Assembly (NCBI RefSeq): GCF_006716085.1
Contig: NZ_VFON01000001.1
Span: 1-64,000, forward strand
Origin: Leucobacter komagatae
Lineage (GTDB): Bacteria; Actinomycetota; Actinomycetes; Actinomycetales; Microbacteriaceae
Direction of reading: 5' to 3'
Length of the DNA: 64,000 bases
In this document: in pieces, positions 27,192-36,065 of the stretch
Position numbering within the stretch: position 1 is the first letter of the stretch
Layout: the number at the start of each line of letters is the position of its first letter
Position numbers and translations under genes: made by a program
Notes under the pieces: model-generated
What the model saw: only the letters and a program-made list of their open reading frames with translations
Told to the model about the DNA's origin: nothing
Database searches by the model: none

Positions 27192-28157
27192 TCACGCGTT
27201 CGAGAGGTCGATCTCGTGCCCGCGGACGGCGGCGTGGCAGTGGTCGCACACGAGCATGCCGCGAAACTCTGCGCCGCACGTCGTGTGCGTGCGGCGCAGC
27301 ACCGGCCCCTCCGGCTCGCTGTGCCAGCGCTCTGACCAATCGACGACGGTTGCGAGGACGGGGAACAGGTCGCTGCCCTTGCGGGTTAGGCGGTACTCGG
27401 ACCAGTCTGACCGGTCAACGAGCTGCACCTGCTCGAAAATCTCCCGGGTGCAGAGCGCGGTGAGGCGCTCGCTCAACACGATCGGGGGCGGGCTGAGAAA
27501 CGCCTCGAAGTCGCGAAACCTGCGGACCCCGGCAAACGCCGCCGCGACGATGACGGCAGACCAGCGATTGCCAAACACCGTCATTGTGTCAGGGTAGAAC
27601 GCGGATGACTCGCTTCGCCCTGAATGAGCTGCCCTGCGGCGCGTGTGCGCACCTGGCGTGGACCTGTCCCACCCGCCGGCCGGGCCCCACGAGAGCGTGA
27701 CAGACTCGGGCAGGGCCGCCCCGCCGCACGCATTGCAGCAGTACTCGGGCGACATCTCGTTGCCGCACGTGAGGTGTCTGATCGGGGGAGTGGCGTAGCT
27801 GTGCGAGGTGACCCACCGCCGCTCCCACGTCCAGATTGCGAGGAGGAGTGGCCAGATCGACGAGCCTTTTGGCGTGAGAAGGTACTCGGAGCGCTCGGGG
27901 CGCACCTGATAGACGTGGCGCTCCAGCAGCCCCTCGCTCACCAATCGCTCAAGCCTGCCGCTGAGCACCGCGTGAGAGATCGGCAGTCGGTCGCGAAAAT
28001 CTGAGTACCGTTTACCGCCTGAGAGCGCCACCCGGAGCAGCAGCAGCGTCCACTCATCACCGAGGAGGCCGAATGTGACACCGAGGCCGTTGGGCTGTGC
28101 CGCTCGAGCCTGTGCCGCTCGGGGCTGTGCCGCGGTGGGGTCAGCCGGTGAGGTCAT
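27192..28157 (-). CDS. tandem HxlR-type transcription regulator with Cys motifs
   Basis: This 321-residue protein has two HxlR winged-helix domains in series. The first is about residues 25-120 (GLLGDEWTLLLLRVALSGG, YSDFRDRLPISHAVLSGRL), the second about 185-285 (VFGNRWSAVIVAAAFAGV, FRDFEAFLSPPPIVLSERL). Each is followed by a similar Cys segment, RHLTCGNEM then CCNACGG, and THTTCGAEF then CDHCHA. These look like small zinc ribbons. Single HxlR proteins are about 110-130 residues and work as dimers; this one may be a built-in dimer. TACGCT 6 bases upstream suggests a leaderless mRNA. Confidence 0.85.
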   Translation of the reverse strand: MTSPADPTAAQPRAAQARAAQPNGLGVTFGLLGDEWTLLLLRVALSGGKRYSDFRDRLPISHAVLSGRLERLVSEGLLERHVYQVRPERSEYLLTPKGSSIWPLLLAIWTWERRWVTSHSYATPPIRHLTCGNEMSPEYCCNACGGAALPESVTLSWGPAGGWDRSTPGAHTRRRAAHSGRSESSAFYPDTMTVFGNRWSAVIVAAAFAGVRRFRDFEAFLSPPPIVLSERLTALCTREIFEQVQLVDRSDWSEYRLTRKGSDLFPVLATVVDWSERWHSEPEGPVLRRTHTTCGAEFRGMLVCDHCHAAVRGHEIDLSNA

Positions 28158-28243
28158 GCCCCCAGCGTACCCGTCAGCGCCGGGCTCTGCTGGTGTAATC
28201 GCGGGCCGCCGCGGCTCGGAGCCCTTGCACGTGGGTCACAGGC

Positions 28244-28272
28244 TTGTGTCACTCTGCTAACTGCAGTAATCT
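28244..28272 (+). promoter_or_regulatory. sigma-70-type promoter of the catabolic operon
   Basis: TTGTGT (28244-28249), a 17-base spacer and TAATCT (28267-28272) give a good housekeeping promoter. The leader to the ATG at 28346 is then about 67 bases. The -35 lies in an imperfect dyad around CACAGGCTTGTG, a possible operator. Confidence 0.6.
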
Positions 28273-28345
28273 CGGACACGAAGCCGCAGACACTGGCGTC
28301 TGGGTTTCCTGTACGAGCACTTCCGGACTGGCAAGGAGGCCACCG

Positions 28346-30106
28346 ATGAACACACTCGCAGGCGGGTTGCATCCGCAATCTCGAGTAGACCATTTTGTAT
28401 CGAAGGGATGGTGGACGAGCGAGACAATCGACGGCCTTTTCTGGCAGCGCGTGGCCGAGCGCCCGGACGCACTCGCCGTTGTGGACCCGTTGAACCGGCC
28501 AGACCTCGACGGTGAGGAGCCGCGCAGGCTGACCTGGGGCGAGCTCGGCAGTGAGGTTGCCTGGCTCGCGTCCGAAATGCTGCAGCACGGCATCGGGCAG
28601 GGTGACGTGATCGGGATGCAGCTGCCCAACAGTATCGAGCAGCTCGAGGTGTACCTCGCGGCCTGGACAATCGGGGCCATTGTCTCGCCGCTCGCCATGC
28701 AGTACCGCGAGTTCGAGGTGACGAGTTCCGCCAACGACGCGGCCTTCGACGCGTATGTGTGCGGTGACCGGTTTGGGGACAGGCGAATGGCGGTCGAGGT
28801 CGCCGGGCTGCGCGACAAGGTCCCGTCCATTCGAACCGTGTTGAGCATCGGACGAGCCGCGACGGAGCCGATTCGTGGTGTCGTGCGGCTCTCGCCGCGA
28901 GCCGCGAGCGAAGCCGAGCGTGAGGCGATCGAAGCGCTGCGTGCCGATCGAACGAATGACCCGAACGAGTGCGCAACGATCTGCTGGACCTCGGGGACGG
29001 AAGGGCAACCCAAGGGCGTCATGCGAGCGCACTACGACTGGTTGAGCTTTAGCTGGGCTGTGATTGATGCGCTCAAGGCTGCGGGGTCACGCGAGAACGG
29101 CGGTGCGGGTGAGCTGCAAGAACTTGGGGCTGACGACGTGCTGTTGAACCCGTTCCCGCTCATCAACATGGCCGGGGTGTGCGGGTTCCTCCTCCCGTGG
29201 CTACGAACCGGGTGCGTGCTGGTGCAACACCACCCCTTCGACGGCCCCACGTTCTTCGCCCAGGTTGCGCGTGAACGGGTGACATGCACGATTCTGCCAC
29301 CGGCGCTCCTGTGGATGCTCCTCAATAACGAAGAGCTGCTCGCGAAGGTCGACCTGTCGAGCCTCACCCGCATCGGCTCAGGTTCGGCTCCGCTGCAGCC
29401 CGCCATGGTGCGCGGCTGGCAAGAGCGGTTCGGGCTGAGAGTGATCAACTTCTTCGGGTCAAACGAGGGGGTCTCGCTCCTGTCGAGCGGCGAGGACTTC
29501 CCTGACCCTGATGAGCGGGCGAACTTCTTCCCGCGCTACGGGGCGGAGGGCATGCGTTGGGCCTCCCGGGTCTCGACCTGGGTGCACCACAAACTCGTGG
29601 ACCTCGAGACGGGCGAGGTGATCACAGAGCCGGGAAGGCCAGGTGAGTTGCACATCAGCGGCCCGCAGCTCTTTGGGCGCTACGTCAACGGGGAGCGACT
29701 CGCGAACCCCTTCGACGACGAGGGCTACCTGAAGACGGGTGACGTTTTCGAGATCGCAGGTGAGCGAAACCAGTTCCTCAGGTACGTGGACCGGGCGAAA
29801 GACCTCATCATTCGCGGGGGAATGAACATCGCGCCGGCCTCCCTCGAACAGCTCATCACCGAGCACCCCGCGGTGTTTGAGGTTGCCGTGGTCGGCGACC
29901 CAGACGAAATGCTCGGCGAGCGTGTTGCTGCGATTGTGGTGCTGCGGCCGGGTGCTGAACTCACGCTCGACCAGCTCGTGGAGTACTTGCGCGCGCAGAA
30001 GATCGCGTCGTTCAAGCTGCCCGAGCGCCTGGCGCTCGTCGAAGCGCTGCCGCGGAATCCCGTGGGGAAAGTGCTCAAGCGAGAGCTGCGGCTCGCGGCT
30101 GTTTGA
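28346..30106 (+). CDS. AMP-dependent acyl/aryl-CoA synthetase
   Basis: This 586-residue ligase activates a carboxylic acid to its CoA thioester by way of an adenylate. The P-loop is TSGTEGQPKG, the A5 motif region FFGSNEG, A7 YLKTGDVFEI, A8 RYVDRAKDLIIRGGMNI and A10 PRNPVGKVLKREL with the catalytic lysine. It begins with MNTLAGGLHPQSRVDHFVSKG after a strong AAGGAGG. It is the first gene of an operon with two thiolases and a carotenoid-oxygenase-type enzyme, so its substrate is probably the acid made by that cleavage. The exact acid cannot be read from sequence. Confidence 0.92.
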   Translation: MNTLAGGLHPQSRVDHFVSKGWWTSETIDGLFWQRVAERPDALAVVDPLNRPDLDGEEPRRLTWGELGSEVAWLASEMLQHGIGQGDVIGMQLPNSIEQLEVYLAAWTIGAIVSPLAMQYREFEVTSSANDAAFDAYVCGDRFGDRRMAVEVAGLRDKVPSIRTVLSIGRAATEPIRGVVRLSPRAASEAEREAIEALRADRTNDPNECATICWTSGTEGQPKGVMRAHYDWLSFSWAVIDALKAAGSRENGGAGELQELGADDVLLNPFPLINMAGVCGFLLPWLRTGCVLVQHHPFDGPTFFAQVARERVTCTILPPALLWMLLNNEELLAKVDLSSLTRIGSGSAPLQPAMVRGWQERFGLRVINFFGSNEGVSLLSSGEDFPDPDERANFFPRYGAEGMRWASRVSTWVHHKLVDLETGEVITEPGRPGELHISGPQLFGRYVNGERLANPFDDEGYLKTGDVFEIAGERNQFLRYVDRAKDLIIRGGMNIAPASLEQLITEHPAVFEVAVVGDPDEMLGERVAAIVVLRPGAELTLDQLVEYLRAQKIASFKLPERLALVEALPRNPVGKVLKRELRLAAV

Positions 30107-30135
30107 TGGTGAGCCTGCCTGGAAAGGAGAGCGCG

Positions 30136-31326
30136 GTGCGTGGAGCATTGATCTTCGAAGCGGTCCGGACCCCTCGCGGTCGGGTGCGGCGTGACGGCGG
30201 GACGCTCGCCGCCGTCCCGGCCTACGAGCTGTTCGCTGGCCTACTTGCGGAGCTCTCGCGCCGGGGAATTCCCGAGCGCGAGGTCGACGACGTGCTCGTC
30301 GGGGTCAGCACTCCCGTGGGCGAGCAGGGCGCTGATCTTGCCCGGGTCGCGATCGCCGTCGCCGGCTGGCCCGACGAGGTGAGTGGGGGAGTCGTCTCGA
30401 GGATGTGCTGTTCTGGGCTCGATGCGATTGCGAGCGCCGCCGCGCAGGTTGCGAGCGGTGGTGGTGAACTCGTGGTCGCGGGCGGGGCCGAGTCGATGTC
30501 GCGAACCCCCATGTTCGCGGACGAACCGGCGTTCGCCCGGGAGGACGAGCTTGGGGAGAGGGTCGGGTTCGTGACGATCGGAGTCGCCGCCGACCTGATG
30601 GCCGCCCGGTTTGGAATCGAGCGGTCAGAGCTCGACGAGTGGGCGGTCCGGTCGCACAGCCTCGCACTCGCCGCGCCAGCTACAGACTCGGTCGTGCCCA
30701 TCGCGCGCGGCGGTGACCTGCTGCTCGATCGCGACGAGGGGGCGCGCCACGGGATGAGCGGGCCCGCGCTTGCAGAGCTCCCCGCGCTGTTCGGGCAGGA
30801 TCCGCAGTGGGCTCGAGCGCTCGGTCGGTTTGCGAGCGAGCGAGTTGATCGGCCAACGGCCGGGCTTCACACCGTCGCGACCGCGCCGCAACTCGCCGAC
30901 GCCGCCTCGGCAGTCGTCCTCGGGACGTCGGAGGCCGGGCGCCGGATTGGCAGGCAGTCGCGGGGTCGCGTGGTGTCGTGGGCGCACGCCGCAGTGCGGT
31001 CGCCGGGGCTGTGGGCCGCGGAAGCAGCGGCGAGGAAGGCGCTGGCGCGAGCCGGGCTGGAACCCGCAGACATCGCGGTCGCTGAGTTCAATGAGTCGTT
31101 CGCGGTCACGCCGATAGTGCTCAGTCATCAGCTTGGGATCGGGGAGGCCCGGGTGAACGGAAGCGGTGGGGCGGTTGCGGTTGGGCACCCGCTCGGGGCG
31201 AGCGGAGGGATCTTGCTTGCGACGGCGCTCGACCGCCTCGCGGAGCGCGGCGGCGGGTTCGGCCTCCTCGTGATCCCGGCGGCCCTGGGGCTCGCCACGG
31301 CCGTGATCGTCGAGTCATTCAGCTGA
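30136..31326 (+). CDS. thiolase-family acyltransferase lacking the second catalytic Cys
   Basis: This 396-residue protein resembles FadA/acetyl-CoA acetyltransferase. The nucleophile region is SRMCCSGLDAI (first Cys), GGAESMSRTP follows, and the His motif is GGAVAVGHPLGASGG. Two points are odd: NEAF is NESF, and the usual C-terminal CxGGGQG is replaced by GGGFGLLVIPAALG, so the second active-site Cys is absent. It may do only part of the reaction or act on another substrate. I chose GTG 30136 because of AAAGGAG 7 bases upstream; the longer frame starts by overlapping the ligase stop. Confidence 0.85.
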   Translation: MRGALIFEAVRTPRGRVRRDGGTLAAVPAYELFAGLLAELSRRGIPEREVDDVLVGVSTPVGEQGADLARVAIAVAGWPDEVSGGVVSRMCCSGLDAIASAAAQVASGGGELVVAGGAESMSRTPMFADEPAFAREDELGERVGFVTIGVAADLMAARFGIERSELDEWAVRSHSLALAAPATDSVVPIARGGDLLLDRDEGARHGMSGPALAELPALFGQDPQWARALGRFASERVDRPTAGLHTVATAPQLADAASAVVLGTSEAGRRIGRQSRGRVVSWAHAAVRSPGLWAAEAAARKALARAGLEPADIAVAEFNESFAVTPIVLSHQLGIGEARVNGSGGAVAVGHPLGASGGILLATALDRLAERGGGFGLLVIPAALGLATAVIVESFS

Positions 31327-31379
31327 CCGCAAGCTCTGTGAAATGAAGCACACGCACACACTGACCGAAGGAGACGCAC

Positions 31380-32609
31380 ATGGCTGAAAACAACATCTGG
31401 GTGCTTGGCGGGTACCAAAGTGACTTCGCCCGCAACCTCACGCGTGAAGGCAAGGGGTTCGCCGATTTGACGGGCGAAGTCGTCGACGGGGTACTCGCCG
31501 CCGCGAAGATCAGCCCCGCCGATGTGGGGGTGCTGCACGTCGGCAACGCCTTCGGTGAACTGTTCGCGGATCAGGCGCAGCTTGGCGCGATGCCCGCCAC
31601 CGCGCGGGGCTCGCTGTGGGGCGTTCCTGCGGCGCGCCATGAGGCGGCGTGCGCCTCCGGAAGCGTCGCGGCGCTCGCCGCGATGGCGGATCTGCGGGCG
31701 GGTAATTACGATGTCGCGCTGGTTGTCGGTGTTGAGCTCGAGAAGACCGTTCCCGGAGGCAAGGGTGCTCAGTTCATGGGCACAGCGGCCTGGGCCGGGC
31801 ACGAGGGCCAAGAGGCCACGTTTATGTGGCCGTACATGTTTGCCGCCGTGGCTGACGAGTACGATCGCCGGTTCGGCCTCGACGACGCGTACCTGCGCGC
31901 GATCTCACAGAAGAACCTCGCCAATGCAAAGCGAAACCCGCTGGCGCAGACACGCGGCTGGGAGGTACCTGACCTGGTCGCCAACGGCGGCGACGACGAG
32001 GTGAACCCGCCAGTGGAAGGGCGGTTGAGGCGCTACGACTGCAGCCAGATGACCGACGGTGGTGCGGGCGTTGTGCTGGTCAACGATGCCTACCTGCGAG
32101 CGCACCCCGGAGCCCTACCCGTGGCGCGGATCGCGGGGTGGGGCCACAGTACCGCCGGGCTTGGCGTGAGCCAGAAGTTTGCCCGGAGTTCGGGCGACCC
32201 CTACGTGTTTCCGCACCTGAAACGAGCGGTTGACGATGCGCTCGGGCGCGCCGGTGTGGAGCTTTCGAGCGTGAGTGGACTTGAAACGCACGACTGCTTC
32301 TCTGCGAGCGAGTACGTCGCCATTGACCACATTGGGCTGACGCCGCCCGGCGAATCGTGGCGGGCCATCGAGGACGGCACGATCGAGTTCGGTGGCCGAT
32401 TTCCGATCAACCCGAGCGGCGGGCTGATCGGCGGCGGCCATCCCGTTGGGGCGACGGGCGTTCGCATGCTGGTCGACGCGTCTCAACAGGTTGCCGGTAT
32501 GGCGGGCGACACCCAGATCGACGGGGCGAAGCGCTTCGCGACACTCAACTTCGGCGGCTCAACCACGACGACGGTGTCATTCGTCGTCGAGGGAGTGTCT
32601 GACCGGTGA
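31380..32609 (+). CDS. SCP-x type thiolase (acetyl-CoA acetyltransferase family)
   Basis: This 409-residue thiolase belongs to the SCP2-thiolase group. It has the nucleophile Cys in HEAACASGSVAALAAM, the group-specific ETHDCFSASEY and the His motif NPSGGLIGGGHPVGATG. It starts at ATG 31380 after AAGGAG. With the ligase and the other thiolase it would shorten a side chain as acetyl-CoA or propionyl-CoA. It is followed 45 bases later by the carotenoid-oxygenase-type gene, so all are one operon. Confidence 0.92.
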   Translation: MAENNIWVLGGYQSDFARNLTREGKGFADLTGEVVDGVLAAAKISPADVGVLHVGNAFGELFADQAQLGAMPATARGSLWGVPAARHEAACASGSVAALAAMADLRAGNYDVALVVGVELEKTVPGGKGAQFMGTAAWAGHEGQEATFMWPYMFAAVADEYDRRFGLDDAYLRAISQKNLANAKRNPLAQTRGWEVPDLVANGGDDEVNPPVEGRLRRYDCSQMTDGGAGVVLVNDAYLRAHPGALPVARIAGWGHSTAGLGVSQKFARSSGDPYVFPHLKRAVDDALGRAGVELSSVSGLETHDCFSASEYVAIDHIGLTPPGESWRAIEDGTIEFGGRFPINPSGGLIGGGHPVGATGVRMLVDASQQVAGMAGDTQIDGAKRFATLNFGGSTTTTVSFVVEGVSDR

Positions 32610-32654
32610 CCACACCAGCAACCCTGCACAACTGTCAAGAAATGAGGAACGGCC

Positions 32655-34172
32655 ATGGACGTTGAAATCGTTGGGCGACTGCTCTCGACGCTGCCTGAGG
32701 AGGATGACCACCCGTACCGCACCGGTCCCTGGAGGCCCCAGACGACGGAGTGGAAGGCGGACGACCTTGAGGTCGTCGAGGGCGAGATCCCGCACGACCT
32801 CGACGGCGTGTACTTGCGCAACACCGAGAACCCCGTTCACCCGTCCCTGAAGAACTACCACCCGTTCGACGGCGACGGCATGATCCACGTCGTTGGCTTC
32901 CGCGACGGCACCGCCTTCTACCGGAATCGGATGATTCGAACCGACGGCTACCTTGCCGAGATGGAATCTGGGCAGGCGCTGTGGGCGGGTCTTGCAGAGA
33001 ACCCGAAGCTGTCGCTGCGCGAAGACGGTTGGGGGGCGCGCGGCAGGATGAAAGACGCCTCGAGTACCGACGTCGTTGTGCACCGCGGCATGGCGCTGAC
33101 GAGCTTCTACCAGTGCGGCGACATGTACCGCCTCGACCCGTACTCGGCAGAGACGCGCGGGAAAGAAGACTTCAACGGCGCATTCCCGTTCAAATGGGGA
33201 GTTTCGGCGCACCCCAAGGTCGACGATCGCACGGGGGAGATGCTGTTTTTCAACTACAGCAAGGAAGCCCCGTACATGCACTACGGCGTTGTTGACAAGC
33301 AGAACGACCTCGTTCACTACGTCGACGTGCCGCTTCCCGGGGCGCGCCTGCCGCACGACATGGCCTTCACAGAGAACTATGCGATCCTCAACGACTTCCC
33401 GTTGTTCTGGGACGAAGAGGCACTGAAGCAGGGGCACCACGCCGCCCGCTTCCATCGCGATATGCCGAGCCGGTTCGGCGTGATCCCGCGACGCGGGCAG
33501 ACAAGCGATATTCGGTGGTTTGAGGCCGAGGCGACGTACGTGCTGCACTTTGTGAATGCTTACGAGGAGGGCGACGAGATTGTCATCGACGGTTTCTTTC
33601 AGGGAGACCCCGAGCCGAAAGACAACGGCCAGGGCACGAAGTGGGAGCGGGCGTTCCGGTTCCTCGCGCTCGACCGGATGCAGGCGCGTCTGCACCGGTG
33701 GCGGCTGAACCTCGTCACGGGAAAGGTGAGGGAGCAGCAGCTCAGCGACACGATTACCGAATTTGGCATGATGAACGGCGACTTTCAGACCGACGACTAC
33801 CGCTACGCCTACGCCGCGACCGGAAAGCCCGGCTGGTTCCTCTTTGACGGTCTGGTGCGTCACGACCTGAAGACGGGCAGTGAAGAGAAATACAGCTTCG
33901 GCGACGGGGTCTTCGGGAGTGAGACGGCTGTCGCCCCAAAGATCGGGGGTACCGCGGAGGATGACGCCTACCTCGTCACCATCATCAGCGACATGGGCGC
34001 GGACGCTTCGTACTGCGTTGTCTTCGACGCGGCCCGGGTGAGTGACGGGCCGGTCTGCAAGCTCAAGCTCCCTGAGCGGGTCTCTAGCGGCACTCACTCG
34101 ACGTGGGCGGCGGGAGAGGAACTGCGGCGTTGGCGACAGGATGATGACGCCGCCTCCGCTGTGGGGCTGTAG
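32655..34172 (+). CDS. carotenoid oxygenase / RPE65-family dioxygenase
   Basis: This 505-residue seven-bladed propeller enzyme cleaves a C=C bond using Fe(II) and O2. The four iron histidines can be read as H186 (VSAHPK), H234 (LPHDMAF), H298 (VLHFVNAY) and H481 (GTHSTW), each in the expected blade. YLRNTENP is the family start motif. Bacterial members cleave carotenoids, lignostilbenes or isoeugenol-type side chains. Being in one operon with a CoA ligase and thiolases, and with no carotenoid synthesis genes near, a catabolic role on a stilbene, phenylpropene or apocarotenoid is more likely. It ends at a strong terminator. Confidence 0.92.
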   Translation: MDVEIVGRLLSTLPEEDDHPYRTGPWRPQTTEWKADDLEVVEGEIPHDLDGVYLRNTENPVHPSLKNYHPFDGDGMIHVVGFRDGTAFYRNRMIRTDGYLAEMESGQALWAGLAENPKLSLREDGWGARGRMKDASSTDVVVHRGMALTSFYQCGDMYRLDPYSAETRGKEDFNGAFPFKWGVSAHPKVDDRTGEMLFFNYSKEAPYMHYGVVDKQNDLVHYVDVPLPGARLPHDMAFTENYAILNDFPLFWDEEALKQGHHAARFHRDMPSRFGVIPRRGQTSDIRWFEAEATYVLHFVNAYEEGDEIVIDGFFQGDPEPKDNGQGTKWERAFRFLALDRMQARLHRWRLNLVTGKVREQQLSDTITEFGMMNGDFQTDDYRYAYAATGKPGWFLFDGLVRHDLKTGSEEKYSFGDGVFGSETAVAPKIGGTAEDDAYLVTIISDMGADASYCVVFDAARVSDGPVCKLKLPERVSSGTHSTWAAGEELRRWRQDDDAASAVGL

Positions 34173-34185
34173 ATATTCAGGCCTA

Positions 34186-34229
34186 ACGCAAGTGTGGGCC
34201 CTTCCCTCGGGAGGGGCCCACACTTGCGT
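34186..34229. terminator. strong bidirectional terminator
   Basis: Perfect 16-bp arms at 34186-34201 (ACGCAAGTGTGGGCCC) and 34214-34229, extended inside by TCCC/GGGA. It lies between the convergent dioxygenase and nitronate monooxygenase genes and touches the stop codon of the latter. Confidence 0.9.
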
Positions 34230-35209
34230 CAGCCTGCGAGGCGCCCTGCCACCGCCGCGAACCGGGCCGAGGCGGCGACGTACTCCGCGCTCATCGAAGC
34301 GACGACTGCCGCGGTGGGCCTCACCGAGTCGATATTCTCGATGCCCTGACCGGCGGCCCAGATGTCGCGCCAACGACCCTGAACATTTCCCGCCGAGTTG
34401 TAGTTCGGTGCGCCAGCCTGCTCGTGGGTCGCGACGTCGATGCCGTTCGCCTCAAGGCTTGGCCGCAGCCACGACGCGTTTGCTCCCGTGATGGCCGCGC
34501 TCACGACCAGGTCGTCGGCGCCGTGCGCGACAACCATTGCCTTGTAGTCGTCAGGGGCCATGCTCTCATCGGTTGCGAGGAATCTCGTGCCAACATAGAC
34601 GAGGTCTGCACCCGCCGCGACCGCGCCGGCAACACCCCAGCCGTCGCTGACGCCACCGCCAACCACCACGAGTCCGTCGAAGAACTCGCGCACGCCTGAG
34701 ACGAACGCAAATGGCGAGAGGTGCCCGGTGTGGCCCCCAGCGCCCGCGCTGACGCAGGCCAGCCCGTCGGCGCCGGCTGCCACCGCCTTGCGCGCGAGGG
34801 CAATGCTGACGACGTCGGCGATGACGATGCCGCCGTAGGCGTGCACTTCGGCGATGACGGGTGCGGGGGAGCCGAGAGCTGTGATCACAATCGGCGGCTG
34901 GTGTTTCGCGACTAGGGTGAGGTCGTCTGCGAGCCGCTCGTTGCTGCTGTGCGTGATGAGGTTGAGCGCCCACGGTGCGGGGGACTCGCCCCGTCGTCGC
35001 GCGTCTGCTAGGCGTGCCGCGATCTCGGTGAGCCACTCGTCGAGCTGTTCGGGCGTTCGGCAGTTTGGTGCCGGAAACGCTCCGATGGCCCCCGCGCGGC
35101 ACGCGGCGACCACCAGGTCTGGGCCAGAAATGAGAAACATGGGAGCGGCAACGATGGGGGCTGCAAGGCCCCCGAGAACGTCCCGCTCAAAGATCTTTCT
35201 GTCGAACAA
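34229..35209 (-). CDS. nitronate monooxygenase-family flavoprotein
   Basis: This 326-residue FMN-binding TIM barrel belongs to the NMO / 2-nitropropane dioxygenase family. Motifs are IVAAPMFLISGPDLVVAACRAGAIGAFPA, GADGLACVSAGAGGHTG (the catalytic GGHxG-type segment) and VVVGGGVSDGWGVAGAVAAGADLVYVGTRFLAT. The start is TTG 35209, supported by AAGGAGG 4 bases upstream. Enzymes of this family also act as enoyl reductases or on CoA thioesters, which could suit the neighbouring catabolic operon. It lies in the same direction as the TetR gene upstream (87-base gap). Confidence 0.88.
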   Translation of the reverse strand: MFDRKIFERDVLGGLAAPIVAAPMFLISGPDLVVAACRAGAIGAFPAPNCRTPEQLDEWLTEIAARLADARRRGESPAPWALNLITHSSNERLADDLTLVAKHQPPIVITALGSPAPVIAEVHAYGGIVIADVVSIALARKAVAAGADGLACVSAGAGGHTGHLSPFAFVSGVREFFDGLVVVGGGVSDGWGVAGAVAAGADLVYVGTRFLATDESMAPDDYKAMVVAHGADDLVVSAAITGANASWLRPSLEANGIDVATHEQAGAPNYNSAGNVQGRWRDIWAAGQGIENIDSVRPTAAVVASMSAEYVAASARFAAVAGRLAG

Positions 35210-35296
35210 TGCGCCTCCTTGCGCTTATTACTTCAGTTCACAGAGTTATCTTATCCCCCGACCTCTTCTGGTAGCGACTGACATCGCGAGTGGCGC

Positions 35297-35956
35297 TTAC
35301 GCCGCGGCCACGAGCCCGGCGATGAGGGCCGCGAGCCCAAACTCAAAGGTCTCCATTGTCACGGTTGTGCGCAGCTCGGCGGCGTGTGCGCGTGCGCGCT
35401 CCTCTGCGCTCGTCAGGTGCGGGGCGAGCTCGGGGTTGTTGACGGGGCGCAGATTGTCCTCGGGCGCGAGCGAGTCGAGTGCCGAGCCGATGACGAACGA
35501 TTCGATCGCGACGATGGCGGGCACGATCCGCCTCTCGGGGTAGCCGTCGCGGCGCATCGCCGAAGCGATGCGCTCGTAGTCAATGATCGACTCGGGCTCA
35601 TCGTCCACCGGCATGGTTGCGAGCGCGGCAATGATGCCGGGGTGTGCGCCGAAGGTTGCCCGGTAGGCGCGCGCCCACGCGGCGATCGCGACATGCCAGG
35701 GGCGCGTCTCGAAGCCGTGGTCGCCCACCCGGCGGGTGAGCTGGCCGCGCATGCCGGCGATGAGCTCGTCTTTGCCTGAGAAATAGTGGTGCAGCGCGGA
35801 GGGGCGCACCTCAAGGTTTCGCGCGAGCGCGGCGAGCGTGAAATCGCCGCCCTTGGTGTCGGCGAGCTCAAACGCCGCCTCGAGAATGCGCTCGCGGGAG
35901 AGCACCGCTTTGCGGGGCCGACCGGCGGGTCGATGTGCCTCGGGAGCCGTTGTCAT
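35297..35956 (-). CDS. TetR-family transcription repressor
   Basis: This 219-residue regulator has a basic N-terminus (RPAGRPRKAVL) and a TetR helix-turn-helix at about 20-65 (RILEAAFELADTKGGDFTLAALARNLEVRPSALHHYF in parts). The C-terminal ligand domain resembles TetR_C proteins. I chose ATG 35956; a longer frame exists but runs into the divergent amidohydrolase gene. It probably controls its own promoter, the divergent amidohydrolase and perhaps the catabolic operon. Confidence 0.9.
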   Translation of the reverse strand: MTTAPEAHRPAGRPRKAVLSRERILEAAFELADTKGGDFTLAALARNLEVRPSALHHYFSGKDELIAGMRGQLTRRVGDHGFETRPWHVAIAAWARAYRATFGAHPGIIAALATMPVDDEPESIIDYERIASAMRRDGYPERRIVPAIVAIESFVIGSALDSLAPEDNLRPVNNPELAPHLTSAEERARAHAAELRTTVTMETFEFGLAALIAGLVAAA

Positions 35957-35978
35957 TGCGCATCCTTGTCTCGCGGGG

Positions 35979-36007
35979 TTGCAGACATTATTGAATCTGC
36001 GTAAATT
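35979..36007 (+). promoter_or_regulatory. promoter with embedded operator between tetR and the amidohydrolase
   Basis: TTGCAG (35979-35984), a 17-base spacer and TAAATT (36002-36007) form a good promoter towards the amidohydrolase. The inverted repeat GCAGA (35981-35985) and TCTGC (35996-36000) lies within it, where a bound TetR would block RNA polymerase. Confidence 0.6.
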
Positions 36008-36065
36008 AAAGTTGCTCCGCGTCTCTGTCGAGGATACGGGGTCACACGAACCAAGGGGGACCACC

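Noticed and set aside
34183..34231. A palindromic operator between the dioxygenase and nitronate monooxygenase genes
   Set aside because: Its position between convergent stop codons and its 16-bp perfect stem fit a bidirectional terminator.
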